Shown here piece after piece: positions 34,946-44,488 of a stretch of DNA of 64,000 bases (position 1 is its first letter; each line of letters begins with the position of its first letter). A program made the translations under genes and the position numbers. Under the pieces are notes generated by a model. The model made no database searches. It was not told the DNA's origin and saw nothing but the letters and a program-made list of their open reading frames with translations. The stretch is from JAHELQ01 sp964491915 (GTDB lineage Bacteria; Acidobacteriota; Aminicenantia; UBA2199), in contig CAZBHS010000021.1 in NCBI GenBank assembly GCA_964491915.1, positions 1 to 64,000 of the forward strand, given 5' to 3'.

Positions 34946-35857
34946 ATGAAAAAAGATGATGTTTTCTTCAAGCAAATTCTGAACAATCTCTCGGAGGGAG
35001 TCTATTTTGTCGATTTGGACCGCACCATCACCTTCTGGAACAAAGCGGCGGAACGAATCACCGGATTCGCGGCGAGCGAGGTTCTCGGCAAATCCTGCGA
35101 AGCCAACTTCCTGCGCCATGTCGATGACCGGGGAACCGAGCTATGCAAGGAAATTTGCCCCCTGGCCTTTACGCTGAAGGACGGTCAACACAGAGAATCG
35201 GATATCTACCTCTACCACAAACAGGGCCACCGGGTCCCCGTATATATCAGAATTTCTCCGCTTCCGGACGAGCAAGGCGCCATCATCGGCGCCGTGGAGG
35301 TCTTCAGCGACAACTCCCGGCAACTGGATATGGTGGACCGCATGAAAGAGCTCGAAGAAATGTCGCTTCTAGATCCATTGACCTTGCTACCGAACCGGCG
35401 GCATATCGAGAGCTACCTCGAAGACCGCATCGAGTTCTTCAACCGCTACGGCTTCAATTTCGGCGTTCTCTTCATCGATATCGATAATTTCAAACACATC
35501 AACGACACATACGGTCATCAAGCGGGAGACGAGGTATTAAAAACCGTGGGCCGAACCCTAATGGGCAATATCCGCGGCTCCGATCTCGTCGGCCGCTGGG
35601 GAGGCGAAGAGTTCATCGGGATCTTCAACCACATGGAGAAGAAAAAACTGTGCGCCATCGGCCGCAAACTTCTGGCACTGGTGCGCACGTCCGGTCTGCG
35701 CCGCGGCCCCGAAGACATACGGGTGACCGTTTCTATCGGAGCCACGTTGGTCAAGGTGGGAGACACCCCGCGAACGATTATCGAGAGGGCGGACCGCTTG
35801 ATGTATTTGTCCAAGCAAAAAGGGCGGGATATCATCACCTACGAGCCCTCCGTCTAA
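34946..35857 (+). CDS. PAS-GGDEF diguanylate cyclase
   Basis: 303 residues, soluble. N-terminal PAS domain (about 8-125; EGVYFVDLDRTITFWNKAAE, RITGF) with a cysteine pair (LCKEICPL) that could hold a cofactor. GGDEF domain from about 140: DPLTLLPNRRHIE, FIDIDNFKHINDTYGHQAGD, and the active loop GRWGGEEF. RGSD five residues before the loop forms the product-inhibition I-site RxxD. It should make cyclic di-GMP from GTP and be feedback inhibited. Convergent with pth; the two stops overlap by four bases. Confidence 0.95.
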   Translation: MKKDDVFFKQILNNLSEGVYFVDLDRTITFWNKAAERITGFAASEVLGKSCEANFLRHVDDRGTELCKEICPLAFTLKDGQHRESDIYLYHKQGHRVPVYIRISPLPDEQGAIIGAVEVFSDNSRQLDMVDRMKELEEMSLLDPLTLLPNRRHIESYLEDRIEFFNRYGFNFGVLFIDIDNFKHINDTYGHQAGDEVLKTVGRTLMGNIRGSDLVGRWGGEEFIGIFNHMEKKKLCAIGRKLLALVRTSGLRRGPEDIRVTVSIGATLVKVGDTPRTIIERADRLMYLSKQKGRDIITYEPSV

Positions 35858-36429
35858 AACTCGAGAATTTTTTTCTTGCGATAGGTTTTAGCCATAGAAT
35901 CGAATTCCTCTTCCAGTGATTGCTCCAACAATTCAGCGGCCTGCTCGAGGAACGTCGGCAAAACAATCCGTTCGTCTTTGGAAAAGGGCCCTAAAACATA
36001 CGAGGTAATATCGCTATGGGATGGGCGGGATATGCCCAGGCGCAACCGTTTGAAATCCCTGGTGCCCAATACCCCGGACACGGACCGCAGACCATTGTGA
36101 CCGCCCAACCCCCCTCCGTCTTTAAAACCGAGGGTGCCGAAGGGCAACTCGAGATCGTCGTGTATCACCAGAATTTCTCCCAATTCAATTTTGAAAAATT
36201 GCATCAAGGGCAATACGCTATCACCGCTTCGATTCATGTAGGTTTCGGGTTTGAGAAAGAACACCTTCTCGCCGTCGATGGTTTTCTGCGCATAGTGCCC
36301 ATTGAATTTTCGTTGCCAGTGAAGATCGTCCGCAAATGACAAATATTCCAATATCATCCAGGCGATATTATGCCTGGTATCCACGTAATCAAGCCCCATA
36401 TTTCCCAATGCTGCAACCAATTTGATCAT
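35854..36429 (-). CDS. pth: Peptidyl-tRNA hydrolase
   Basis: 191 residues from ATG 36429; an ATG five codons earlier lies in the promoter region. LVAALGNMGLDYVDTRHNIA carries the catalytic His, KPETYMNRSGDSV and the acid DDLELPFG complete the site, and GGLGGHNGLRSV is the substrate loop. It recycles peptidyl-tRNA released from stalled ribosomes. No ribosome site is visible and the -10 box ends five bases before the ATG, so translation is probably leaderless. Confidence 0.96.
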   Translation of the reverse strand: MIKLVAALGNMGLDYVDTRHNIAWMILEYLSFADDLHWQRKFNGHYAQKTIDGEKVFFLKPETYMNRSGDSVLPLMQFFKIELGEILVIHDDLELPFGTLGFKDGGGLGGHNGLRSVSGVLGTRDFKRLRLGISRPSHSDITSYVLGPFSKDERIVLPTFLEQAAELLEQSLEEEFDSMAKTYRKKKILEF

Positions 36430-36434
36430 GATAT

Positions 36435-36463
36435 AAATTAACATGACGATTGCCTATTGTCAA
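36435..36463 (-). promoter_or_regulatory. Promoter of pth, predicted leaderless start
   Basis: TTGACA at 36458-36463, 17-base spacer, TAATTT at 36435-36440, ending five bases before the start codon. Confidence 0.6.
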
Positions 36464-36547
36464 GAAGAGGCTTTTGTATTAAGCTGCGGCGACTAAAGAT
36501 TCAGGACATAAAAAATATCGGGATTCGCTGCGTCGCGGTCCGGCAAT

Positions 36548-37288
36548 TCAAAGAGCGCGGCAGATGGCCTCAATCTGTTGCCAATCGGTAACCGGGCGGC
36601 TATATTCCGGTAGTTCAGGATCCATTCCCATAAACACATGGGGATTCTTGTATTGCATCGGGCTTTGAACCGCCGTCTCAGCCAGCACATGAAATTCCCT
36701 GGCTCCGGTTTCATCGGCCAATTGCCGGACATTGGAGGCATCGACGCCCACTCCCGGCATGATGATGATATCGCTGCCGGCGGCTCGCACCAATTCTTCG
36801 AGCAAAAATCGCCCCTCCATGGCGGACGGACGTTGGCCCGATGTGAGGATGCGGTCCACCCCCATTTGTTTCAGATCCGCCAATGCCATGAATGGATCCG
36901 CCGTCATATCGAACGCTCTGTGGAAGGTGACGCTCATGGGACGAGCCAACTCGATGAGGTATCGAGAGCGTTCCAGATCGACGGTGCCGTCGATAGCCAA
37001 AATCCCAATGACAATACCATCGACTCTCGCCTCTTTGGCGGCCTTGATGTCTTGCACCATGATATCGTACTCTAGATCTGAATAACAGAAATCGCCGCCT
37101 CTGGGACGAATAATGACATTGAGTCCGATGTCGAGTTTTTCCCGCGCCAACCTCATAGAACCGGGGGATGGCGTCGTTCCCCCCTCCAGCAAATTATCGC
37201 ATAATTCCACCCGCAAGGCGCCGCCTTTTTGGGCCTCGAGAGCCGACTCCACTGAATTGACGCATGCCTCGATGAGATAATCCTTCAT
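36548..37288 (-). CDS. cutC: CutC family protein
   Basis: 246 residues from ATG 37288, whose first bases overlap the stop of the hexosaminidase gene (ATGA). MKDYLIEACVNSVESALEAQ, RVELCDNLLEGGTTPSPGSM, IRPRGGDFCYSDLE, VTFHRAFDM and MPGVGVDASN define the CutC TIM-barrel family. The name comes from a proposed copper-homeostasis role that is poorly supported. Coupling to a GH20 enzyme is common for this family and points to a sugar or cell-wall context instead (inference). Confidence 0.93.
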   Translation of the reverse strand: MKDYLIEACVNSVESALEAQKGGALRVELCDNLLEGGTTPSPGSMRLAREKLDIGLNVIIRPRGGDFCYSDLEYDIMVQDIKAAKEARVDGIVIGILAIDGTVDLERSRYLIELARPMSVTFHRAFDMTADPFMALADLKQMGVDRILTSGQRPSAMEGRFLLEELVRAAGSDIIIMPGVGVDASNVRQLADETGAREFHVLAETAVQSPMQYKNPHVFMGMDPELPEYSRPVTDWQQIEAICRAL

Positions 37289-39348
37289 GGTTGCGCCGCC
37301 TCTACCAATTGGCGAATGGCGTCCACCACCATCAACTCCGTATGGCCCCGAGGTTTTTTCGCCGCATCCAATAATTCTGTTTTGCGAAGCCGCCAATCAG
37401 ATGCAGCCTCTCGCGAGCCCGACAAAATGTCCAACGCCTCGAGCCCGGCTTCGGCAATCAGGGATAAGTCCTTCGATAGGGTCTCGATTTCCCGCAATAC
37501 CGGCGAGCGGTCAATCAGAGGGACCATCCGCCGGTGGTTCTCGTTCCACAATTGCAACATTGCTTTCATATTTTGCAGCGACGCATCATCGCCGCCGGCC
37601 AAATAGGACGCCGCGTGTTTTTTGAATACGCGGGCCGGCGCCGCATCCGGCGTCGCCGCATCCACCACTCTGGTTAGGGGTGAAAAAAATGTATAGGTCG
37701 CGCCCTGGTGGTGGCGGGCATACCCTTTGAGCGGTTCCACAGCTCCTAGAAACACCTTCAACGGCTCGATATCCAGGCCTCCGGCCAAGCGGCGCAACAT
37801 CATCTCCCGGTTCTTGATGTGGGTGAGGCCATGCTCTTCCAATTGGAGGCTCACAATCTCCAACCGCCGGTACATGTCCTCCACATCCCCGACATTCGCC
37901 GGCGACCAGAATCTCTCGGCAATGGCGGCGGTTCGCGGCCAAATCCGGGAATCAACGGTTTCCGGCGACACCAGCTCGGCCCACATCGTCGCCTCCCCTC
38001 CCAGCACCCGTGTTTGCTCTTCCACCGCCAACTCTGTGTCCGGAGGGATCGGGTCGTTCAGGTAATGATAGGATGCCGGTTTCGAGAGGTCGATGTAATA
38101 TCCTCGTGACAGGAGCCCCATGTAGCCTTTTTTGGCGGCGTCCCGGAGGGACTCTGTTCCCCGCCACGACTGGATCACGATGTTTTTGGGGAGATAGGGC
38201 TCGAAAATCACGTCCCAGCCCGCCATCTTCTCGTTGTATTTTGTCAAAATCTTCACTATTTTTTTGTTGAAGTAAGCCTGCAACGCGTGATTGTCTTTCA
38301 GCCGGTGTTTCTTCATGAAGGCCTGGATATTGGGATTGCCGTTCCATTGTTTGCCGTTGTTTTCATCGCCGCCGATATGGATGTATTCATCGGGAAATAG
38401 CGACGCCATCTCCTTGAAAAATTTATTGAAAAATTTATAGGTGGCTTTGCGGGTAGGGTCGAAGGTGGGATCTTTGACGCCGTAACCCCGCTCGATAGTG
38501 TAAGGGCCGGGGGCGCTCGCCAATTCAGGGTAGCCCACCAACCAACTGGTGGAGTGGCCGGGAATATCGAACTCCGGTACGACTCTGATCCCCCGGTCGC
38601 CGGCATAGCGGATCACCTCTTTGATTTGTTCATGAGTATAATACAGGCCGTCGGAGCCCAATCGATGCAATTTGGGAAATGTTTTGCATTCCACCCGGAA
38701 GCCCTGGTCTTCGGTCAAATGCCAGTGGAGGACATTGAGCTTGACGGCGCTCATACCGTCCAGGTTCCGTTTGACGACCTCCAGCGGCATAAAATGGCGG
38801 CAAGAATCGATCAATAGGCCGCGCCAGGGGAAGCGGGGGCGGTCATTTATTGAAACCGCCGGGAAATAATACCCATCGGAATCGGCGGATAACAATTGGA
38901 GCAAGGTCTCGATTCCCCGCATCGCGCCTATGTCGGTGACGGCTTTCAAAATAACGCTCTCCGGGGTGATAGTCAACGAATACGATTCGTCCTCGTGGAG
39001 TTCCAGCTTCCCGGCGCGCTCGTAGGAGATAAACAATCCGCCGGCTCCGGGTAGATGGTTGGACGCGACGCCATTGGTATTGAAAAAGATCCCGGTCCGG
39101 CCGGCCAGCCGCCGCCGCATCCGGTTTACCGCTTGAATCAGCCGTCCGTTCCCTTTCCGGTCTATGGCGACTTCAAACTCCGCCCCCATCCTGAACTCGC
39201 CTGTCCCCTTCTTAAGGGAAGCGGGTTTCGGCATCAAGTTCTCAACGGAAGAGCACGCGAAGCTCCAATGAGGTGCAAAAAATACAAGAAATATGAAACC
39301 GGCTAGCGAAAGATGTCTTAAAAATCCGGGCTGATTTTTCCCTGTCAT
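37285..39348 (-). CDS. Beta-N-acetylhexosaminidase, GH20
   Basis: 687 residues from ATG 39348 (AAGGAGACGGAC upstream); nine more in-frame codons to 39375 lack a ribosome site. Signal peptide ending ...SFACSS, possibly a lipoprotein although the lipobox is imperfect. GH20b domain (about 20-135), then the catalytic barrel: FPWRGLLIDSCRHFMP, LNVLHWHLTEDQGFRVE, EFDIPGHS, and the catalytic Asp-Glu pair in HIGGDE near residue 327; GGEATMWAELV is also conserved. It releases N-acetylglucosamine or -galactosamine from glycans, outside the cytoplasm. Co-transcribed with cutC. Confidence 0.96.
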   Translation of the reverse strand: MTGKNQPGFLRHLSLAGFIFLVFFAPHWSFACSSVENLMPKPASLKKGTGEFRMGAEFEVAIDRKGNGRLIQAVNRMRRRLAGRTGIFFNTNGVASNHLPGAGGLFISYERAGKLELHEDESYSLTITPESVILKAVTDIGAMRGIETLLQLLSADSDGYYFPAVSINDRPRFPWRGLLIDSCRHFMPLEVVKRNLDGMSAVKLNVLHWHLTEDQGFRVECKTFPKLHRLGSDGLYYTHEQIKEVIRYAGDRGIRVVPEFDIPGHSTSWLVGYPELASAPGPYTIERGYGVKDPTFDPTRKATYKFFNKFFKEMASLFPDEYIHIGGDENNGKQWNGNPNIQAFMKKHRLKDNHALQAYFNKKIVKILTKYNEKMAGWDVIFEPYLPKNIVIQSWRGTESLRDAAKKGYMGLLSRGYYIDLSKPASYHYLNDPIPPDTELAVEEQTRVLGGEATMWAELVSPETVDSRIWPRTAAIAERFWSPANVGDVEDMYRRLEIVSLQLEEHGLTHIKNREMMLRRLAGGLDIEPLKVFLGAVEPLKGYARHHQGATYTFFSPLTRVVDAATPDAAPARVFKKHAASYLAGGDDASLQNMKAMLQLWNENHRRMVPLIDRSPVLREIETLSKDLSLIAEAGLEALDILSGSREAASDWRLRKTELLDAAKKPRGHTELMVVDAIRQLVEAAQP

Positions 39349-39408
39349 GTCCGTCTCCTTTTGAGGTCCACTCATGGTGTATTTATGAAGGCCAAATAAT
39401 AAATGGTA

Positions 39409-40863
39409 CTACTTCTTATTGAAAATCGAAAACATGGATTTTTTCTCCACAGTGATACCGCCCATCTCTTCCACCGCCTTTCCGGCCAACACATGATCCA
39501 TATTGATAGCCAACGCTTTTTTGAAATAGATCTTCGCCTTTTTGTTCATGTTTTCGGAGCGGTATAATTCCCCCAGGGCAAACAATGGATCCGCGTTCCA
39601 GGGCTCCATTTCCGCCGCCCGGAAAAGATTGCGCTCGCCGTCTTTTTTGGCGCTGGGGGATTTCGATTGGCAAATCCCCAAGAGGAGATAGTAGTTGGCC
39701 TTGGAACTGTCTTTGGCCAATGCCATTTCCAGGAGGGACGCGGCTTCGATGTACATCTTTTTTTTGTAAAGGTAATTTGCTTTGACATAAAGCTCGCGGG
39801 CGATTTTTACGGGATTCTCCTTCTCCTTGGCCTCATCCTCTTTAGCCGCCGGGGTAGAAGCGGAAACCGCCATAGCCGCCTTCTGTATAAACTCTTTTTT
39901 CTTTTCTTCAGCCTTCATCTTTTGAAATGCTTTCCGTATTTCAGCGTGAACGTAGCTGGCTTTGAAAACAGCGGATGAATCGGGCGGAGCCACCACTTCG
40001 TTGGGATCGTATTTCTCCGAGATCTTCATATAACTCTTCTCGATATCCTCCGGCTCGGCCCCCTCTTCGGCGCCGAACAATTTCTGGTAGTCTAATTTAC
40101 CGGCTTTGATTTGCTGGTACACATGATTGATTTCCTCGATTTTTTCATTCCGTTTTTCATCGACTGTAAACTCGACAAAATCCGCGATGTTCATCAAATA
40201 CATGAGAATGATATGGTGCCAGAATACCAGCTCCGGGAGCTTGAATTTCCTGATGATTTTTTCAACGGCTATATTCGAATGGTGGGATAGATCATTATAG
40301 AAATCCATCTCATCCGGAGTCAGTTTTTTTACCGACGATTCCGATAACGCTATTATTACAGGAGCCCGGTATAAGAAGCGACGTTTATAATAAAATACAT
40401 CCTCAATTTTTTTGACCCCTCTGCGCATGACATCGGTGATTTTAATCTTGAAATCCTGATTGTTGGGAATCTGCGGCGTCCTGATTGTAAATTTCCATTC
40501 GCCCTCGCTCAAGGAAAAGGTGGACGATGCGATGGTATTGGCTTGTTGGAGCAAAGCCATAAATACATCCCGCATGCTGAGGTTATACATTTTGGCCAAA
40601 ATTTCACCCAGCCGGCGGGGATTACTTTTTTTTATTTCCAGAGCGTTATTCAATTGTTGGCGTGTAATCTTACCTGTGGCGCAAAGAATTTCGCCAATCC
40701 TTTCATGGTCCTCGGTGGTTTCGGCAAATGCCAGGTGTCCCTTGACAAAATATAGTTTCTTGGTACAGCCTCCGCTTTCGACAACCAACTCCCCACTCAT
40801 TTGATCCTTCAGTATCTTTTTATATATCAGTGGGACCGGATATTTCGTTATTGGATTAGCCAT
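39409..40863 (-). CDS. DUF4388-type protein with C-terminal TPR
   Basis: 484 residues, soluble. The N-terminus (QMSGELVVESGGCTKKLYFV, GHLAFAETTEDHERIGEIL) is the DUF4388/PatA-type module found in bacterial two-component and gliding-related proteins. The middle has a J-domain-like helix pair (YQKLFGAEEGAEPEDIEKSY) and a Lys/Glu-rich linker. The C-terminal 110 residues hold TPR units (ALGELYRSENMNKKAKIYFK). Probably a scaffold in signalling. ATG with GGAGG upstream, own promoter, single-gene unit. Confidence 0.8.
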   Translation of the reverse strand: MANPITKYPVPLIYKKILKDQMSGELVVESGGCTKKLYFVKGHLAFAETTEDHERIGEILCATGKITRQQLNNALEIKKSNPRRLGEILAKMYNLSMRDVFMALLQQANTIASSTFSLSEGEWKFTIRTPQIPNNQDFKIKITDVMRRGVKKIEDVFYYKRRFLYRAPVIIALSESSVKKLTPDEMDFYNDLSHHSNIAVEKIIRKFKLPELVFWHHIILMYLMNIADFVEFTVDEKRNEKIEEINHVYQQIKAGKLDYQKLFGAEEGAEPEDIEKSYMKISEKYDPNEVVAPPDSSAVFKASYVHAEIRKAFQKMKAEEKKKEFIQKAAMAVSASTPAAKEDEAKEKENPVKIARELYVKANYLYKKKMYIEAASLLEMALAKDSSKANYYLLLGICQSKSPSAKKDGERNLFRAAEMEPWNADPLFALGELYRSENMNKKAKIYFKKALAINMDHVLAGKAVEEMGGITVEKKSMFSIFNKK

Positions 40864-40939
40864 GAGGAAAAACCTCCGTTAATGTTCGCATAGAGCTTAT
40901 ACGAAATGAAAAATCAAAAGCATTCATCGTTTACAATTA

Positions 40940-40968
40940 GTAATACACCGATTCACTTTTTTTGTCAA
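40940..40968 (-). promoter_or_regulatory. Promoter of the DUF4388/TPR gene
   Basis: TTGACA at 40963-40968, 17-base spacer, TATTAC at 40940-40945. Confidence 0.65.
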
Positions 40969-41003
40969 ATATTGCCAGTCTTTGCATCGTTCGACAAAAA
41001 AGC

Positions 41004-44000
41004 TCACGCTTTATAACCCGACACCGCCGCGATAAAGGGATCCGCCCGGTACCGGGCCTCAGCGGCCAACCGCTTCAATGTTTGGGTCGCATCATCCAGG
41101 ATTTTCGCGCGCTCCGGTTGCTGGGCCGCGGCTAAATCATTCAACCATTGAAGCAACGTCTCAAAGGTCTCTTTGTGAAACCAAATCACCCCGCGATCCT
41201 GGTTGATCCGGAGATACAGCTTCACATCGGAATCCTGGAACAATTGTTCGACAACCTCTTGCAGGGACAGCGCGCCACGGCAATGCTCCAACAATATGCT
41301 ATGTCGCCTGAACAAGACGTTCACCAGAAGAGCCGATTCCTCTCCCAAAGCCTCCGCCAGCAATCGATCCAATCGCCATTGGCTCACCAACAGAGCGGTC
41401 GTTTCGCCGGTATCACCGGGAACCACCAATTCGCCGAACCGGCGAAACATCCACCACACCGCCGGGATAGCGGGGGGGATAGCGGGGGACAGGCGCTGAA
41501 TTAATTTTCCCCAATCGGCTTTCATCCGCCGGACAATGTCCTGAACCTCTCCAGCCCCGCCGGAAAACGTTCGCGCAGTTTCATAGAACGCGGCGATTTT
41601 TCCCGGCGCTTCCCCGGGAAGCTCTCCTCCACTGGTCAGCGACGTGAGAAAATCAGGCTCGAGGATAGCCGAGGCGGCAGTCAGAAGCGGAGCCAGCACC
41701 ACATCGCGTAGCGCTTCATCCATATCGGGAACACCGCGTCCCTCCAGGGCGTCATGCAATTGGGAATAATGCCCCCATTGGTTGTCCTGCACATCGTTAA
41801 AATGTATAAACACGTGCCGCTTAAACGCCCCCAATTCGACAAACATCCCCTGCGCTTCCAATCGATCGGTTGAGCGGATATAATGCAAGCCTGTCACCTG
41901 GTCGGTAAAAATCACAAAATGTCCGGCTCCGGGATCGAGCCCCAAATTCAGGGCAAGCGACGGTTTAACCCACCCCCGGGTGTCCGCGAAGCGGTTATGG
42001 ACAATGACCAGGCAGCGTTCGCCGCCGACACGGTTGGTGAAGGCGAAGATGTTCTCGTCAATGGACCCGTCCATTGTTATAAAATCATATAATTTGAAAT
42101 GTTCAACCCCGGCGAACAGCCATCGTTGGCGCAGCAAGGGAAAAATTTCTTTATCATGGCGCTCGATCAAATATTGATCCGGTTCTTCATCCAGGTAGGG
42201 CCGGCGGTATTCCATCCCGTATTTCTCCCGCAATCCCTCCGCTTGTCCATGCCCAAACATCGGCAATCCCGGGAGTGTCGCCATCAGAGCGCACACGCCG
42301 AAGTATTTATCGTCTTTGCCGAATTGCGCCACAGCGGTCTCTTCATCCGGATTGTTCATGAAATTGACATAACGGCGCAAAATTTCAGGATTGAACGCCA
42401 TGATGTCTTTCATATAGGTACGGTAATCACGATTGTCTTCATTTTTCAAGAGATTCATGAACGCGCTGTTGTAGACCCTGTGCATTCCCAATGTCCTCAC
42501 AAAATAACTCTCCATCAACCAAAACGCTTCGGCCAATAGCAATGTGTCGGGCGCTTCGACCGCGGCCCGGTCCACCGCCTCCCGCCAAAATTCCCGGGGC
42601 ATGGCGCGCATGAAATCTTCCGTCCCGAGCCCCTCTTCGCTACGGGACGGGATATCTCCCCCTTCGCCGGGTTGGGGAAACCAGAGACGACGAAAGTGTT
42701 TTTGAGTCAATGTCATGGCGGCATCGAAACGGACAATGGGAAATTGCCGGGCCACTTTCAAAATCATACCCATCACCGCCTCCCTGACTTCAGGCAGTAG
42801 ATAATTAAATTGGGCCGTGTCATTCCAGGGCAAACCGGTGCCGTCGTTGCCATGGTAAATATAGTACACCTCGCCTGAGCGCTTGTGCCGCCATTGAAAC
42901 ACCACAGCCGCATCCGCGCGGTCATAATAATGATCCTCGATTTTTATCTCCACATCGGGATGCGACGACAGATCCGGGCCGTTAAATGTGTAAGAGGGAA
43001 ACGGACACGACCTACGATGAACGAACCACTCCGGATGATGATGAACAATGGGCGAATCGATGCCCATATGATTCGGCACCATATCGGCCCCCAGCCTGAT
43101 TCCCCGCAGCAAAGCCCGGTGTTTCAGATTATCGAGGGCCTGCCCACCCCCAAGATCCGGGGCGATGTCGTAAGAATACAGCGAATAGGCGGAAGGCATT
43201 GCTTCAGGGTTCCCACAGCGCCGCTTTATGTCGCCCGACGCATGGCTGCGCTCCCAAATCCCGATGAGCCACAACCCTGTAAATCCACGGTCCGCCAAAA
43301 GATCCAGCTCTTCGTCCGGGATTTGGTCGATACGCTCGATGGTTCTGCGATATTTCCTCGATAATTGATGGAGCCACACATAGGTGTTTTTAGCTATCAG
43401 GACAAGATTGGGCATCCAGTCGGTGTCAGGGGTGAAACGTTCGCTGTCGAACTCTTCCAACCTCAGTCGATCACGCCAATCCTCTAGCGAGATCCCTCCG
43501 GGACCTTCAAAAAACACTTTCTCCTCTTCCTTTATCAAGTCCTGGGACTGGAGCAAGCGGTCGAGAAACGGTTCGAGATAAAGTCCCCACTCCCGGCGAA
43601 TGTAATTGAGTTGCCCGCTCAGCGAATGAGGCGATTCAAGAGCCGGCCGGCGCAGCAAATCCACAAGAGTTTCTCTGTGAGGACCCAGGGGGGGGTGTGC
43701 GGCGAAATGGCCGATCAAGTGCCCGATCATTGTTCGATAGGGAGAATTCTTTTTCAGATTCTCATCGCTAAATAACTCCCTGGCATTACGGTAAGCGGGA
43801 TTCATATTGGCCAACCAGACCAAAAGCAGCTCCTCGATTACCTCCTCTTGATTGGCTTCGTCCGCCAGATAGTCTTCGATTGCCATTGAACCGCGATACA
43901 CATCTTCAGAGGGAAACTCACGGGTGAATTCCAACATTACGGCGTCCACAATGTCGCCGCCCATTTTTTGCCGGCAAACCTCCAGAGCCCCTTTCAGAAC

Positions 44001-44327
44001 GCCGTTATCCACTGTCTCTAGATAGATATGAACCACATGATGAAGAATTTCGTCCAGCAATCCCATAGCGTTGATATCCCCCGCCTTGATGAAGGCGTCG
44101 CCTCTTCGCCGGGCGTTTAGCGAGGCGGCGAATTCCCTGGCCTTTTGAAAATTCGCGAAAATCACATGCCCCACCTTGCTGAACAACGGATCGACAAATT
44201 CATACCTGTCCCGGCACGTCCGGCACACATGAAATTCCCTCCGGCCGTTAAAGCGAACGCTGGATTTTCTCTTCTTCGGCTCCAACACCGCCAATGAGAC
44301 ATACATTTTATTCACATCAGATTTCAT
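41004..44327 (-). CDS. Large GH13 (alpha-amylase family) protein
   Basis: 1107 residues from ATG 44327 (GGGCAGGAT eight bases upstream; an ATG three codons earlier touches the ribosome site). Residues about 20-60 carry a CRTCRDRYEF segment and a poorly conserved helical region follows to about 330. A GH13 barrel follows: GFTGLWLIGIWERS, GADMVPNHMG, nucleophile Asp in VRFDAAM near 534, acid Glu in LLAEAFW near 600, third Asp in NNPDEE near 664. The tail (about 860-1107) is helical. No signal peptide, so it should act on intracellular alpha-glucans. GH13 with such long flanks is unusual, and substrate is unknown. Confidence 0.88.
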   Translation of the reverse strand: MKSDVNKMYVSLAVLEPKKRKSSVRFNGRREFHVCRTCRDRYEFVDPLFSKVGHVIFANFQKAREFAASLNARRRGDAFIKAGDINAMGLLDEILHHVVHIYLETVDNGVLKGALEVCRQKMGGDIVDAVMLEFTREFPSEDVYRGSMAIEDYLADEANQEEVIEELLLVWLANMNPAYRNARELFSDENLKKNSPYRTMIGHLIGHFAAHPPLGPHRETLVDLLRRPALESPHSLSGQLNYIRREWGLYLEPFLDRLLQSQDLIKEEEKVFFEGPGGISLEDWRDRLRLEEFDSERFTPDTDWMPNLVLIAKNTYVWLHQLSRKYRRTIERIDQIPDEELDLLADRGFTGLWLIGIWERSHASGDIKRRCGNPEAMPSAYSLYSYDIAPDLGGGQALDNLKHRALLRGIRLGADMVPNHMGIDSPIVHHHPEWFVHRRSCPFPSYTFNGPDLSSHPDVEIKIEDHYYDRADAAVVFQWRHKRSGEVYYIYHGNDGTGLPWNDTAQFNYLLPEVREAVMGMILKVARQFPIVRFDAAMTLTQKHFRRLWFPQPGEGGDIPSRSEEGLGTEDFMRAMPREFWREAVDRAAVEAPDTLLLAEAFWLMESYFVRTLGMHRVYNSAFMNLLKNEDNRDYRTYMKDIMAFNPEILRRYVNFMNNPDEETAVAQFGKDDKYFGVCALMATLPGLPMFGHGQAEGLREKYGMEYRRPYLDEEPDQYLIERHDKEIFPLLRQRWLFAGVEHFKLYDFITMDGSIDENIFAFTNRVGGERCLVIVHNRFADTRGWVKPSLALNLGLDPGAGHFVIFTDQVTGLHYIRSTDRLEAQGMFVELGAFKRHVFIHFNDVQDNQWGHYSQLHDALEGRGVPDMDEALRDVVLAPLLTAASAILEPDFLTSLTSGGELPGEAPGKIAAFYETARTFSGGAGEVQDIVRRMKADWGKLIQRLSPAIPPAIPAVWWMFRRFGELVVPGDTGETTALLVSQWRLDRLLAEALGEESALLVNVLFRRHSILLEHCRGALSLQEVVEQLFQDSDVKLYLRINQDRGVIWFHKETFETLLQWLNDLAAAQQPERAKILDDATQTLKRLAAEARYRADPFIAAVSGYKA

Positions 44328-44369
44328 CGCAACCATCCTGCCCTTTATTCATCAACTCGATATCACAAC

Positions 44370-44396
44370 ATTATATAAAATTCCCCAAAATGTCAA
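44370..44396 (-). promoter_or_regulatory. Possible promoter of the GH13 gene
   Basis: TTGACA at 44391-44396 and TATAAT at 44370-44375 with a short 15-base spacer; an alternative TAATGT gives a 17-base spacer. Confidence 0.45.
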
Positions 44397-44433
44397 GCGC
44401 CCCGCTAAAGTCGGTGTCGAACAAATAATGCCC

Positions 44434-44462
44434 TTGACAGCGAACCGGGAAAATGCTACTAT
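44434..44462 (+). promoter_or_regulatory. Promoter of the YfgM-like gene
   Basis: TTGACA at 44434-44439, 17-base spacer, TACTAT at 44457-44462. Confidence 0.65.
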
Positions 44463-44488
44463 TTTTTTTTTGAAATGAGGCTGAGCAC

